Part shown: positions 17,642 to 26,268 of the stretch, one piece after another | Layout: each line of letters starts with the position of its first letter | Position numbering within the stretch: position 1 is the first letter of the stretch | From: Sulfitobacter sp. SK011 | Lineage (GTDB): Bacteria; Pseudomonadota; Alphaproteobacteria; Rhodobacterales; Rhodobacteraceae | Length of the DNA: 64,000 nucleotides | Direction of reading: 5' to 3' | Assembly: GCF_003352065.1 (NCBI RefSeq) | Contig: NZ_CP025803.1 | Coordinates: forward strand, 3,836,001 to 3,900,000 | The notes under the pieces: model-generated | Told to the model about the DNA's origin: nothing | Databases searched by the model: none | Seen by the model: the letters and a program-made list of their open reading frames with translations, nothing else | Position numbers and translations under genes: made by a program

Positions 17642-18004
17642 ATGAGCAACAGCAATAAACTTGCAAAAGACCGCACCGATTGGGCCGAAGACCGCACCAT
17701 TCTGGCAAATGAACGCACCTTTGCGGGCTGGATGCGCACCGGCATGGCCTCACTTGCGGTGGCCATCGGTCTTAGGGCGGTTTTTGGCGCATTTGAACCG
17801 ACATGGGCGGCCAAAGCCGTCGCAACCATCTTTGTGCTCACGGCCGTCTATATCTTTTGGGCGGCACAGGATTCTGCCTGCGCGACACTTCAACGTCTCG
17901 ACGACAACGAAGCCCATGCCCAACCAGCACGCCGGATGAAAACCCTCGCGCTGATCTTTGCCTGTGGGTCCATTGCGGTTGGCGGCATCCTCTGGATGCT
18001 TTAG
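17642..18004 (+). CDS. DUF202/YidH-family membrane protein
   Basis: A 120-residue protein with the DUF202 signature: a charged start rich in Asp, Arg and Glu (KDRTDWAEDRTILANERTFAGWMRTGMA) and then three hydrophobic segments, two with Ala and Gly and the last ending ACGSIAVGGILWML. Such proteins are inner-membrane proteins with no assigned function. It lies directly before dnaX (38 bases) on the same strand, possibly in one transcript. Confidence 0.85.
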   Translation: MSNSNKLAKDRTDWAEDRTILANERTFAGWMRTGMASLAVAIGLRAVFGAFEPTWAAKAVATIFVLTAVYIFWAAQDSACATLQRLDDNEAHAQPARRMKTLALIFACGSIAVGGILWML

Positions 18005-18042
18005 CCTGACATCTTGATCCCCGAATCCGCAACGGAAACCCA

Positions 18043-19785
18043 ATGACCGACCAACCCGCCTATCGCGTGCTTGCCCGTAAATACCGCCCCGAGACCTTTG
18101 TCGATCTGGTCGGGCAGGATCCAATGGTGCGCACGCTGAAAAATGCGTTTGAGGCGGACCGCATTGCGCAGGCGTTCATCATGACCGGCATTCGCGGCAC
18201 CGGCAAAACCACAACCGCGCGGATCATCGCCAAGGGCATGAATTGTATCGGACCGGACGGCAAAGGCGGGCCCACAACCGAACCCTGCGGGCAATGCGAA
18301 CATTGTGTCGCGATCATGGAAGGCCGCCATGTCGATGTGATGGAAATGGATGCCGCCTCCAACACCGGCGTCGCCAACATCCGCGAAATCATCGACTCGG
18401 TGCATTACCGCGCCGCATCGGCCCGTTACAAAGTCTACATCATCGACGAAGTGCACATGCTGTCCACCGGTGCCTTTAACGCGCTCTTGAAGACCCTCGA
18501 AGAACCCCCCGAACACGTCAAATTTATCTTTGCCACCACCGAAATTCGCAAAGTGCCAGTGACGGTCCTGTCGCGCTGCCAACGGTTCGATTTGCGCCGT
18601 ATTGAACCTGAGGTGATGATCGCCCTGATGCGCAAGATAGCGACAGCCGAAGGGGCCGAAATTGCCGATGATGCGCTGGCCCTCATCACCCGCGCCGCCG
18701 AAGGGTCCGTGCGCGATGCAACGTCTTTGCTGGATCAGGCGATCAGCCACGGGGCGGGCGAAACAACGGCTGTTCAGGTCCGGGCAATGCTGGGGTTGGC
18801 CGACCGGGGTCGGGTGCTTGATCTCTTCGACATGATCCTGCGCGGCGATGCGGCGGGCGCGCTGACCGAACTCAGCGGGCAATACGCAGATGGCGCTGAC
18901 CCGATGGCGGTCATGCGTGATCTGGCCGAAATTACCCATTGGGTGTCGGTCGTGAAAATCACGCCCGACGCCGCAGAGGATCCGACGATCTCACCTGATG
19001 AACGCAGCCGCGGCCTGACCATGGCCGAGGCCCTGCCGATGCGCGTTCTGACCCGCCTGTGGCAAATGCTGCTCAAGGCGCTCGACGAAGTCGCTGCCGC
19101 CCCAAACGCGATGATGGCCGCCGAAATGGCGATCATCCGACTGACCCATGTGGCCGAGCTGCCCAGCCCCGAAGAACTGGTGCGCAAGTTGCAAAATGCC
19201 ACACCGCCGCCCTCCGCACCCGCATCAGGTGGCCCGTCTCCATCCACGGGCGGTGCACCGACGTCATACCGACAACATACCGACGTTGCACAGACGTCGA
19301 ATTCCGGCGGCACAGTGACCGCCCTGGCCCCCGACATCGACGCCGCTCTTGCCCGGCTTCCGACCTTTGATCACGTTGTCGAACTGATCCGCGCCAGACG
19401 TGATGTCAAACTGCTGGTCGAGGTTGAAACCTGCCTGCGCCTGGACAGCTACCAACCCGGCCGCATCGCTTTCACCCCCACAGACGCTGCCCCGCGCGAT
19501 CTGGCGCAGCGCCTTGGTGCCTGCCTGCAACGCTGGACGGGCAACCGCTGGGCCGTGACCATCGTGAATGATGCCACCGCTGAAACCATTGCCGAAATCC
19601 GCGATGCCAAAGACCTGAACCTGCGGGCTGAGGCCGAGAACCATCCGCTCATGCAGGCTGTCATCGCCCAATTCCCCAAAGCCAAAATCACCGCAATCCG
19701 CACCGCCGAAGACATCGCCGCCGATGCGGTAAGCGAGGCGCTACCTGAGGTCGAAGATGAATGGGACCCCTTCGAAGACAGTTGA
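18043..19785 (+). CDS. dnaX: DNA polymerase III subunit gamma/tau
   Basis: The clamp-loader ATPase that holds the replicative polymerase together. Residues 1-240 are an AAA+ domain with Walker A (GIRGTGKTTTAR, from 49), a zinc module with CGQCEHC, the DEVH box in YIIDEVHML and the arginine-finger SRC motif (LSRCQRF). After the clamp-loader domain III comes a Pro-rich linker (about 380-430) and a C-terminal domain that binds DnaE. I saw no run of A-A-A-A-A-A-G that could give a shorter gamma by frameshifting. It leads the dnaX-ybaB-recR unit. Confidence 0.95.
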   Translation: MTDQPAYRVLARKYRPETFVDLVGQDPMVRTLKNAFEADRIAQAFIMTGIRGTGKTTTARIIAKGMNCIGPDGKGGPTTEPCGQCEHCVAIMEGRHVDVMEMDAASNTGVANIREIIDSVHYRAASARYKVYIIDEVHMLSTGAFNALLKTLEEPPEHVKFIFATTEIRKVPVTVLSRCQRFDLRRIEPEVMIALMRKIATAEGAEIADDALALITRAAEGSVRDATSLLDQAISHGAGETTAVQVRAMLGLADRGRVLDLFDMILRGDAAGALTELSGQYADGADPMAVMRDLAEITHWVSVVKITPDAAEDPTISPDERSRGLTMAEALPMRVLTRLWQMLLKALDEVAAAPNAMMAAEMAIIRLTHVAELPSPEELVRKLQNATPPPSAPASGGPSPSTGGAPTSYRQHTDVAQTSNSGGTVTALAPDIDAALARLPTFDHVVELIRARRDVKLLVEVETCLRLDSYQPGRIAFTPTDAAPRDLAQRLGACLQRWTGNRWAVTIVNDATAETIAEIRDAKDLNLRAEAENHPLMQAVIAQFPKAKITAIRTAEDIAADAVSEALPEVEDEWDPFEDS

Positions 19786-19839
19786 TAACTGCCCTGACCG
19801 GCATCATATAAGGCCAAACCGAACACAAAGGAGATCACA

Positions 19840-20184
19840 ATGCTCAAAGGACTAGGCGCACTTGGCGATATGGCCGGGATGATGAAAAAAGCGCAGGAAA
19901 TGCAGGGCAAGATGGCCCAGATGCAAGAAGACATGGCCAATATCATGGTGACGGGCGAAAGCGGCGCAGGCCTTGTCAAAGCCACGGCGACAGCCAAAGG
20001 AGAACTCAAAGGGCTCGACATCGACCCTTCTATCTTTAACGGCGATGACAAAGAGGTGGTTGAGGACCTGATCCTTGCCGCAATAAAAGACGCCCAAGGC
20101 AAAGCGTCCGAACGCGCGCAGGCCGAAATGGCGAAACTGACCGAAGGCATGGGCCTGCCCGCCGATATGAAATTGCCATTCTGA
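19840..20184 (+). CDS. ybaB: YbaB/EbfC nucleoid-associated protein
   Basis: A 114-residue DNA-binding protein. It is a dimeric, mostly helical protein with a conserved MMKKAQEMQGKMAQMQEDMAN stretch that is one base helix, followed by the small beta-sheet with VKATATAKGELKGLDIDPS. The position between dnaX and recR is the widespread arrangement. An AAGGAG site precedes the ATG. Confidence 0.93.
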   Translation: MLKGLGALGDMAGMMKKAQEMQGKMAQMQEDMANIMVTGESGAGLVKATATAKGELKGLDIDPSIFNGDDKEVVEDLILAAIKDAQGKASERAQAEMAKLTEGMGLPADMKLPF

Positions 20185-20238
20185 CATTTCATTGTTCTCA
20201 AAATACACATTGACCAACCGCGCAGCGAAGGACGCCGT

Positions 20239-20832
20239 TTGAGCAGTACCCGCGACATCGACAACCTGATCGAACTGATGGCCAAACTTCCCGGCCTCGG
20301 TCCCCGCTCGGCCCGGCGCGCGGTGCTTCACCTGATCCGCAAACGGGCGCTGCTGCTGACACCTTTGGCGGATCTGATGCAGACCGTCGCCGCCACCGCC
20401 CGCGAATGCCTGAACTGTGGCAACGTCGGCACAGCGGACGTTTGTGACATCTGCGACAGCGAAAAACGCGCCAACGGCGAATTATGCGTGGTCGAAGATG
20501 TGGCGGATCTCTGGGCGATGGAACGCTCTGGCGTGTTCAAAGGGCGGTATCATGTGTTGGGCGGCACGCTGTCCGCGCTTGATGCCATCGGCCCTCAGGA
20601 ACTGCGCATTCCGCGCCTGATGGACCGGGTTGCCACCGAAGGGATCACCGAAGTCATCCTGGCCTTGAATGCGACCATTGACGGTCAAACCACAGCGCAT
20701 TACATCGCAGATCAGCTTGACGGTCAGGTTCAATTGACCTCGCTGGCGCAAGGCGTTCCCATCGGGGGTGAGCTTGATTACCTCGATGACGGCACAATCA
20801 CCGCCGCCATGCGCGCCCGCAAAGCGCTTTAG
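20239..20832 (+). CDS. recR: Recombination mediator RecR
   Basis: A 197-residue protein that, with RecF and RecO, loads RecA on gapped DNA. The order is standard: helix-hairpin-helix [18 protein letters not shown], a four-Cys zinc finger ([16 protein letters not shown]), a Toprim domain ([33 protein letters not shown]) and a Walker B-like tail. The TTG or ATG start at the 20239 position agrees with the family's N-terminus ([18 protein letters not shown]). Confidence 0.95.
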   Translation: MSSTRDIDNLIELMAKLPGLGPRSARRAVLHLIRKRALLLTPLADLMQTVAATARECLNCGNVGTADVCDICDSEKRANGELCVVEDVADLWAMERSGVFKGRYHVLGGTLSALDAIGPQELRIPRLMDRVATEGITEVILALNATIDGQTTAHYIADQLDGQVQLTSLAQGVPIGGELDYLDDGTITAAMRARKAL

Positions 20833-20922
20833 CTTTTACAGCCTAATCAAACGCCCGCCCATAAACAGATAGGCCGTCCGCTCCTCCCAAAGCAGACGGC
20901 CCTTCCGCGCGATGTTGACCGG

Positions 20923-22095
20923 TCAGAGAACAATCACATCAAGCGGCGGAAATCCATTAAACCCGACAGAGCTGTAGGTGCTGGTATAAGCACCGCAGTT
21001 TTTGATCATGATCCGATCGCCCGAACGCAGATCAAGCGGCAGATCGATGGGTGTCTTTTCATACAGGATATCAGCTGAGTCGCACGAAGGTCCGGCCAGC
21101 ACACAAGGCCCGACCAGCCCACCATCATGCTCTGTCACAAACTGATAGCGGATCGCTTCGCCTTCTGTCTCTGCCAGTCCGGAAAAACGGCCAATATCCA
21201 GATACACCCAACGGCGCTGCGCCTCTTCTGATTTTTGTGACACCAGCAACACCTCGGCTGCGATGTGACCGGCCTCGGCCACCATGCCGCGACCTGGTTC
21301 AGCCATGATATGAGGCACATTGCCAAATCGCATTTCAACCGCTGCCATGACGGCCGCAGAATAGGCGCGTGGTGCCTCGACGGTTTCGCCATAAAACGCT
21401 GGAAAACCGCCACCGATGTTCAGCAGTTGCAGGTCGTGACCGGCCTCAATCGCGGCGTGCCAAAGCGGTGCGACCTGATCCAGAACCGGGTTCCAGAATT
21501 CCGCCTTGCGGGTCTGCGAACCAACGTGAAACGACAAACCATACGGCACAAGCCCAACTGATACTGCATGATCAAGCAAGGATGGCAGCATCGAATCTGC
21601 ACAACCAAATTTGCGGGTCAGCGGCCAGTCGGCCAGCGAATTTTCAACAATTACACGGATATACACCCGCGCACCGGGCGCATGTGCCGCGATCTTGTCC
21701 AGTTCGGCAACGCAATCGGCGGCAAACAAGGTCACACCGGTCGAATGTGCAAACGCAATATCGACGGGCCGTTTGATGGTGTTGCCAAAGGAAATGGTCG
21801 ACGGATGGGCACCCTGAGACAGCACCAGTTCGACTTCCTGACGGGACGCCGCATCAAAACCACAGCCTTTTTCGACCAGCATGCGAATGATCTCCGGTGC
21901 CGGGTTCGCCTTGACTGCATAGTGAATGTGCGCGCGACCCAAACCGGCGTGCAACGCATCATATTGCGCGGCAATCCGATCACGGCTGACAACCAATGTC
22001 GGTTTGTCGAACGTGTTGTTCGCGATGTAATCCGCTGCTTCGTCAAAATTCAAAGGTGCATCGGCGCGCAGTGCCGCGCTGGTTTGTGCAGTCAT
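20923..22095 (-). CDS. PLP-dependent ornithine/lysine decarboxylase (type III, alanine-racemase fold)
   Basis: A 390-residue enzyme of the eukaryote-like ornithine decarboxylase family, making putrescine (or cadaverine) for polyamine synthesis in the cytoplasm. The Schiff-base lysine is K62 in HYAVKANPAPEI. The phosphate-binding Gly loop is LLNIGGGFPAFYG. The active-site Cys338, which belongs to the second subunit of the dimer, is in GPSCDSADILYEKT, the pattern that separates decarboxylases from diaminopimelate enzymes. ATG at 22093-22095 has GGAG six bases away. The leader upstream holds a small ORF and two hairpins. The choice between ornithine and lysine cannot be settled by eye. Confidence 0.9.
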   Translation of the reverse strand: MTAQTSAALRADAPLNFDEAADYIANNTFDKPTLVVSRDRIAAQYDALHAGLGRAHIHYAVKANPAPEIIRMLVEKGCGFDAASRQEVELVLSQGAHPSTISFGNTIKRPVDIAFAHSTGVTLFAADCVAELDKIAAHAPGARVYIRVIVENSLADWPLTRKFGCADSMLPSLLDHAVSVGLVPYGLSFHVGSQTRKAEFWNPVLDQVAPLWHAAIEAGHDLQLLNIGGGFPAFYGETVEAPRAYSAAVMAAVEMRFGNVPHIMAEPGRGMVAEAGHIAAEVLLVSQKSEEAQRRWVYLDIGRFSGLAETEGEAIRYQFVTEHDGGLVGPCVLAGPSCDSADILYEKTPIDLPLDLRSGDRIMIKNCGAYTSTYSSVGFNGFPPLDVIVL

Positions 22096-22176
22096 GGTCA
22101 TCTCCAAAGAGCCAAGTGGGGAGGTAGAACCCCAACAGGTCGTTTCAAGAGACGTTACCGTCGCTGCATAAACGCG

Positions 22177-22236
22177 GGTCAGTCAAGTACATTCCTGACC
22201 GGCCAGAGGCGCGTGCGTTGGCGTCTGTGTGACGCC
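22177..22236 (-). promoter_or_regulatory. Structured leader of the decarboxylase gene (two hairpins)
   Basis: On the transcript, hairpin one is GGCGTC-ACACA-GACGCC (22236-22220) and hairpin two is GGTCAG / CTGACC with a 12-base loop (22200-22177). Both overlap the small ORF. Conserved structured leaders (the speF motif) are known before decarboxylase genes in alphaproteobacteria, but I cannot confirm that this is a member. Confidence 0.55.
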
Positions 22237-22238
22237 AT
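22179..22238 (-). CDS. Putative 19-residue Arg-rich leader peptide upstream of the decarboxylase
   Basis: ATG at 22236-22238 opens a frame of 19 codons, MASHRRQRTRLWPVRNVLD, ending in TGA at 22179-22181, about 83 bases before the decarboxylase ATG. Five of the residues are Arg. An in-frame TAA precedes the ATG, so this is the only start in the frame. No strong ribosome site is visible. Gammaproteobacterial SpeFL, a leader peptide that stalls ribosomes when ornithine is bound, contains the stretch HIRRTTHIMKFAHRNSFDF. The shared pattern of an Arg-Arg pair followed by RNxxD near the end is suggestive, but far from proof. Confidence 0.5.
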   Translation of the reverse strand: MASHRRQRTRLWPVRNVLD

Positions 22239-22372
22239 TTAAGCGGAATTGAGATTCGTACAAGCTGAAAATGCACTCTGCCGAAATTCGATATCTGACC
22301 CAATGCACCGTGTCCTGGCTGCATCATTTGTCACACACGGGATGAAACCCAATTCCAACGATCATTCTCCCC

Positions 22373-23473
22373 TCAATCCTCCCAGTCACTGCCAATGGCC
22401 TCGCGCGGGCGATCCCGCTCTTCAGCGATCATTTCTTTTGTTTTGCGGGTTTCTTTTGCGTCAGCCGGATCGGGTTTCGTCTCGGCTGCCTTGGTCCTGG
22501 CAAGGGCCAGAACAAACCACATCGGAAAATGGTCCGACCCGATTTTTTCCAACCGCGCCATCTCCACCAATCTGAATTCAGGGTCATGGAACAGATGATC
22601 AAGCGGCCAGCGCATCCAAGGCATCGTCGCGCTGAAAGTATTGTAAAATCCCCGACCCACACGCGGATCAAGCAGGCCCGACAACCGCTGAAAACGTCGG
22701 GTTGTGGTCGACCACGCCACATCGTTGAGGTCCCCTGCAACGATGGCTGGCAAGTGATCCTTTTCTGCTTCTATTCCGACGAGGGCAATCTCACTGTCTC
22801 GTCCGATCGTATCATGGTCAATGACTGGTGGTTCAGGGTGTACCACATACAGCCGAATGTCCGACCCATTGGGCAAACGCACTGCTGTGCGGATCGACGG
22901 CACACCTTCGGTAATCATCTCACGCACATCCGTTTCAGACAGTGGAAATTTCGACATCAGGCAAATGCCATATCCGTTGTCTTTCGGCACCTCGACCCAA
23001 TGTGCAAATGTATCCCCAAGAGGGGCCTTCAGCGCATCAATCCACCCCTCATCCACTTCGATTACCAGCACAACATCAGGTTCGCGCGCTCGAATAAGAG
23101 AGATCAGCCTATCGAACTGCCGATTGGATTTCTTGATGTTGGCCGCCAGAATCCTGATGTGGCTCTGTGTATCGTCGCGTAATTCTGCCGGTGCAGCGAC
23201 AGACTGCTGGCTCCAGATCGGTGTGAACTTGATGGTATGAATAAGTTGGATCGCGGCAAGCAAACCAAGCGTAGCCGCGCCAAACCATCCCCAAGCGTTC
23301 GGGTGCACGACCAGCATCAGAACCGCCAGTACCAGCGCCATCACGAAAAGCTGTTGGCGTGGAAAGGCGAGCCCGCGAACCACACCATGAGGTATTTTGG
23401 AAAAAGGTATCAGGGTCGCGACCAGTACCAGCAGTCCAACAAGCCAAAGAAGTCCAATGCCGAGTGTCGTCAA
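22373..23473 (-). CDS. Membrane-anchored endonuclease/exonuclease/phosphatase-family protein
   Basis: A 366-residue protein with three hydrophobic helices at the N-terminus (about 1-85), then a domain of the EEP fold. Motifs are LAANIKKSNRQFDRLISLI for the first strand, EPDVVLVIEVDEGW with the metal-binding Glu, the VAGDLNDVAW motif with the catalytic Asp-Leu-Asn, and SDHFPMW near the end, so the fold is complete. Substrates in this group range from nucleic acid to phospholipid head groups, and nothing here decides it. The charged C-terminus is Lys/Asp-rich. It lies between the trcR terminator and the decarboxylase leader on the same strand. Confidence 0.82.
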   Translation of the reverse strand: MTTLGIGLLWLVGLLVLVATLIPFSKIPHGVVRGLAFPRQQLFVMALVLAVLMLVVHPNAWGWFGAATLGLLAAIQLIHTIKFTPIWSQQSVAAPAELRDDTQSHIRILAANIKKSNRQFDRLISLIRAREPDVVLVIEVDEGWIDALKAPLGDTFAHWVEVPKDNGYGICLMSKFPLSETDVREMITEGVPSIRTAVRLPNGSDIRLYVVHPEPPVIDHDTIGRDSEIALVGIEAEKDHLPAIVAGDLNDVAWSTTTRRFQRLSGLLDPRVGRGFYNTFSATMPWMRWPLDHLFHDPEFRLVEMARLEKIGSDHFPMWFVLALARTKAAETKPDPADAKETRKTKEMIAEERDRPREAIGSDWED

Positions 23474-23511
23474 TTTGCCCCCCTGAGAATTCCGATTTTC
23501 CTATCTGAAAA

Positions 23512-23543
23512 GCGAAAGGGTGCAGGAAAGACATCCTGCACCC
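23512..23543 (-). terminator. Intrinsic terminator after trcR
   Basis: A 10-bp perfect stem GGGTGCAGGA / TCCTGCACCC (23518-23527 with 23534-23543), 6-base loop. On the minus strand it is followed by a T-rich tail (TTTCGCTTTTC). Confidence 0.75.
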
Positions 23544-23597
23544 CGAATTACTAACACAAGATCGCGCTAGTTGGTTCCCCAAAGACGCTCGGAATGC

Positions 23598-24359
23598 TCA
23601 GGACTTTTTGTCGGCCTCGTCGTCATCGTCATCGTCTGGCAGCGAAAAGAAGCTGTCGGCGTCGGAATAATCGCCCTTGTCCTCATCTTCATCATCTGCC
23701 GGATTTCCAGAGAGCGTAAAGGTCTCCAGCCCTTCAATTGCCGTTGGAATCTTCGGCTCTGAATCCATCCCAAGGCTTTGTTCCGTGCTCACCAGTTTGC
23801 GCCGCTCATCGTCGTTCATCACTTCGCCAGCGGCTAGCTTCTTGGCGGCTGCCTTTTGCACGGCAGCGTCCAGTTCAGATTGCTTGCACAACCCCAGTGC
23901 AACCGGATCAATGGGTTGGATGTTTGAGATATTCCAATGGGTCCGGTCACGGATCGCCTGAATCGTCGGTTTCGTGGTGCCGACCAATTTGCTGATCTGC
24001 CCGTCTGTCAGTTCTGGATGGAATTTCACCAGCCAATAGATCGAGGCAGGCCGATCCTGACGTTTCGACAAGGGCGTATAGCGTGGCCCACGCCGCTTTT
24101 CTTCACCCTGCGCCGCGGCGTTGAACTTGAGCTTAATGACGTGAGTGGGAGAGTCTTGTGCGGCTTCGATCTCATCCTGGGTCAGTTGATTGTTTGCAAC
24201 CGGATCAAAACCCTTCACGCCCTGCGCCACATCGCCATCCGCAATGCCCTGCACTTCCAATTCGTGCATGCCAACAAAATCAGCAATCTGCTTGAAGCTG
24301 ATGGTGGTGTTGTCCACCAACCAAACAGCGGTGGCTTTGGCCATAATTGGTTTTGCCAT
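23598..24359 (-). CDS. trcR: Cell-cycle transcriptional regulator TrcR (DUF1013)
   Basis: A 253-residue alphaproteobacterial protein. The N-terminal half carries two helix-turn-helix-like segments: WLVDNTTISFKQIADFVGMHELEVQG and YWLVKFHPELTDGQISKLVGTTKPTI. The middle is Lys/Ala rich. The C-terminal 50 residues are strongly acidic, with a run of Asp before the last DEADKKS. The family was named for its role as a transcriptional cell-cycle regulator in Alphaproteobacteria. I recognise it from the DUF1013 pattern. It is divergent from the RNase T2 gene and has its own terminator. Confidence 0.85.
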   Translation of the reverse strand: MAKPIMAKATAVWLVDNTTISFKQIADFVGMHELEVQGIADGDVAQGVKGFDPVANNQLTQDEIEAAQDSPTHVIKLKFNAAAQGEEKRRGPRYTPLSKRQDRPASIYWLVKFHPELTDGQISKLVGTTKPTIQAIRDRTHWNISNIQPIDPVALGLCKQSELDAAVQKAAAKKLAAGEVMNDDERRKLVSTEQSLGMDSEPKIPTAIEGLETFTLSGNPADDEDEDKGDYSDADSFFSLPDDDDDDEADKKS

Positions 24360-24428
24360 TTTATCTCTCCTTTGAACGCAACTTCCCCGTCGCCTGAAAG
24401 GCTGTCCTGCGGGGCAGAACGGTTTCCA

Positions 24429-24456
24429 TTGTCGGGGAACTTAACGCCTATATAAT
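24429..24456 (+). promoter_or_regulatory. Promoter of the RNase T2 gene
   Basis: TTGTCG, a 16-base spacer, then the consensus TATAAT (24451-24456), 28 bases before the start codon at 24484. Confidence 0.65.
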
Positions 24457-24483
24457 GAGCCATGAAACATAAGGAAAGACCCA

Positions 24484-25128
24484 ATGCGCATCCTGCTGAT
24501 CGGGTTTGTGGCGCTCTTGTTTGGTGCCGCCCACCCTGCCACAGCCAAGAATGAACTGGCCGGTGAATTCGACTATTTCGTGCTGTCGCTCAGCTGGTCA
24601 CCAAATTGGTGTGCCATTGAAGGTGACGCAAAACGATCGCCACAATGCGCTGAAAAATCCGGCCACGGTTGGATCATGCACGGTCTCTGGCCTCAGTTCC
24701 ATCGCGGCTACCCCTCCTTTTGCCGCACGGTTGAACGGCCCCCATCGCGCGGCATGACCAGCGCCATGGCCGACATTATGGGCACAAGCGGGCTGGCATG
24801 GCACCAATGGAAAAAACATGGCTCTTGCACCGGCCTTTCCGCGCAGGATTACTATGCGTTGTCCCGCCGCGCCTATGCGCTGATCGAACGCCCCGCCATT
24901 TTTCGCAAACTCGACCGCAGCGTCAGATTGCCCGCCTCAGTTGTCGAAGACGCTTTTTTGAAATCCAACCCGGCCATCAAAGCAGACGGCATCACCATCA
25001 CCTGCCGCAATAACCGCATCCAAGAGGCGCGCATTTGCCTGTCACTTCAGCTCACCCCAGTGCCCTGCGGACAGGACGTAATACGAGATTGCCAGATGAA
25101 AGACGCTCTGTTTGACCCGCTCCGTTGA
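24484..25128 (+). CDS. Ribonuclease T2-family protein (secreted)
   Basis: A 214-residue exported nuclease. The signal peptide ends around HPATA-KN. The first active-site segment is IMHGLWPQF with the catalytic His66. The second is WHQWKKHGSC (residues 106-115), with His112 present. In most T2 enzymes this segment reads HEWxKHG, so the catalytic Glu is replaced by Gln108 here. Multiple Cys residues would form the usual disulfides. Bacterial T2 enzymes act in the periplasm as broad-specificity RNases. The promoter and an AAGGA site are in front. It is divergent from trcR and convergent with the oxidoreductase gene. Confidence 0.88.
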   Translation: MRILLIGFVALLFGAAHPATAKNELAGEFDYFVLSLSWSPNWCAIEGDAKRSPQCAEKSGHGWIMHGLWPQFHRGYPSFCRTVERPPSRGMTSAMADIMGTSGLAWHQWKKHGSCTGLSAQDYYALSRRAYALIERPAIFRKLDRSVRLPASVVEDAFLKSNPAIKADGITITCRNNRIQEARICLSLQLTPVPCGQDVIRDCQMKDALFDPLR

Positions 25129-25142
25129 ATGTCGTGCCCCGT

Positions 25143-26129
25143 TCAGCCTGCGATTTTCAAAACAATCTTGCCAATATGGCCGCTTGTCTCCATCCGCGCA
25201 TGCGCTTCTGACGCCGCTTCGAAATCATATTCGCTGTCCATCACCGGGGCCACACTGCCCGATGATAGAAGCGGCCAAACCGCTTCTTGCAGTTCCTGTG
25301 CGATGCGCGCCTTTGCCAGATCACTTTGCGGGCGCAACGTCGATCCGGTCATCGTCAGGCGGCGTGTCATCAGGGTGGCAAAATTCACTTCAACTTTCGG
25401 TCCTTGCAGGAATGCGATCTGAACCAATCGACCATCCTCGGCCAACGCCTTTAGGTTTCGGGGAATGTAATCGCCCCCCACCATATCAAGAATGAGATTT
25501 GCACCCCCTACGGGCTGCAAGACTTCCACAAAATCACTGTCCCGGTAATTGATCGCCTCTTCGGCACCAAGCGTAATGCACGCCGCACATTTTTCATCTG
25601 TCCCGGCTGTGGCAAACACCCGCGCGCCAAAGGTCCGCGCCAGTTGGATCGCCGTTGTGCCAATGCCCGATGATCCACCATGCACCAAAAACCGTTCTCC
25701 AGCCTTCAGACCGCCGCGCATAAAGACATTCGACCACACGGTGAAAAACGTCTCGGGCAGGCACGCTGCCTGTTTCAGCGCCATACCAGACGGGATCGGC
25801 AAACAATGCGCGGCAGGTGTGGCAACATATTCGGCATATCCGCCACCGGGCAGCAGCGCACAGACACGATCGCCAACAGCAACGGTCGACACGCCAGCAC
25901 CAACAATGACCACCTCACCTGATGCTTCCAGCCCCGGCAGATCACTTGCTGTGGGTGGTGGCGCATACATGCCAGCCCGTTGCAACGCGTCCGGACGGTT
26001 TACGCCGGCGTAAGCGACCTTGATCACAACCTGACCATATCCGGCTATGGGCATTGGCCGGGTTGTGACCTGTAATACCTCTGGCCCGCCGGGTTTGGTG
26101 ATCTCAATTGCACGCATCGTCTCAGTCAT
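25143..26129 (-). CDS. NAD(P)H quinone oxidoreductase (zinc-less MDR family, PIG3-like)
   Basis: A 328-residue medium-chain reductase. The N-terminal GroES-like domain opens MRAIEITKPGGPEVLQV and contains AYAGVNRPDALQRAG and GLEASGEVV. The nucleotide-binding domain has the HGGSSGIGTTAIQLAR motif, which binds NADPH. The Cys and His of the zinc site are absent, as in quinone reductases and the PIG3 group. The GGANLILDMVGGDYIPRNL segment is family-typical. It probably protects against quinones in the cytoplasm. Either the first or the fifth codon (MRAIEI) may be the start. Confidence 0.88.
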   Translation of the reverse strand: MTETMRAIEITKPGGPEVLQVTTRPMPIAGYGQVVIKVAYAGVNRPDALQRAGMYAPPPTASDLPGLEASGEVVIVGAGVSTVAVGDRVCALLPGGGYAEYVATPAAHCLPIPSGMALKQAACLPETFFTVWSNVFMRGGLKAGERFLVHGGSSGIGTTAIQLARTFGARVFATAGTDEKCAACITLGAEEAINYRDSDFVEVLQPVGGANLILDMVGGDYIPRNLKALAEDGRLVQIAFLQGPKVEVNFATLMTRRLTMTGSTLRPQSDLAKARIAQELQEAVWPLLSSGSVAPVMDSEYDFEAASEAHARMETSGHIGKIVLKIAG

Positions 26130-26268
26130 CGGCTCATCCCCACGTTACAGATATGATCACCAACATAGACGCGGCACGCATCCCATGCACCCGGATATTG
26201 TGTGCTTGGCCATTGGCCGCGTGATTTGATAGGTCAGTAGCAAGGCAACGTAATGTGAGGCACTGAAA

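Noticed and set aside
18001..18939. A 312-codon open frame on the minus strand
   Set aside because: It is antisense to dnaX, with composition typical of a reverse frame.
18043..19785. Programmed frameshift in dnaX for a short gamma subunit
   Set aside because: No A6G-type slippery sequence was seen, and alphaproteobacteria usually lack it.
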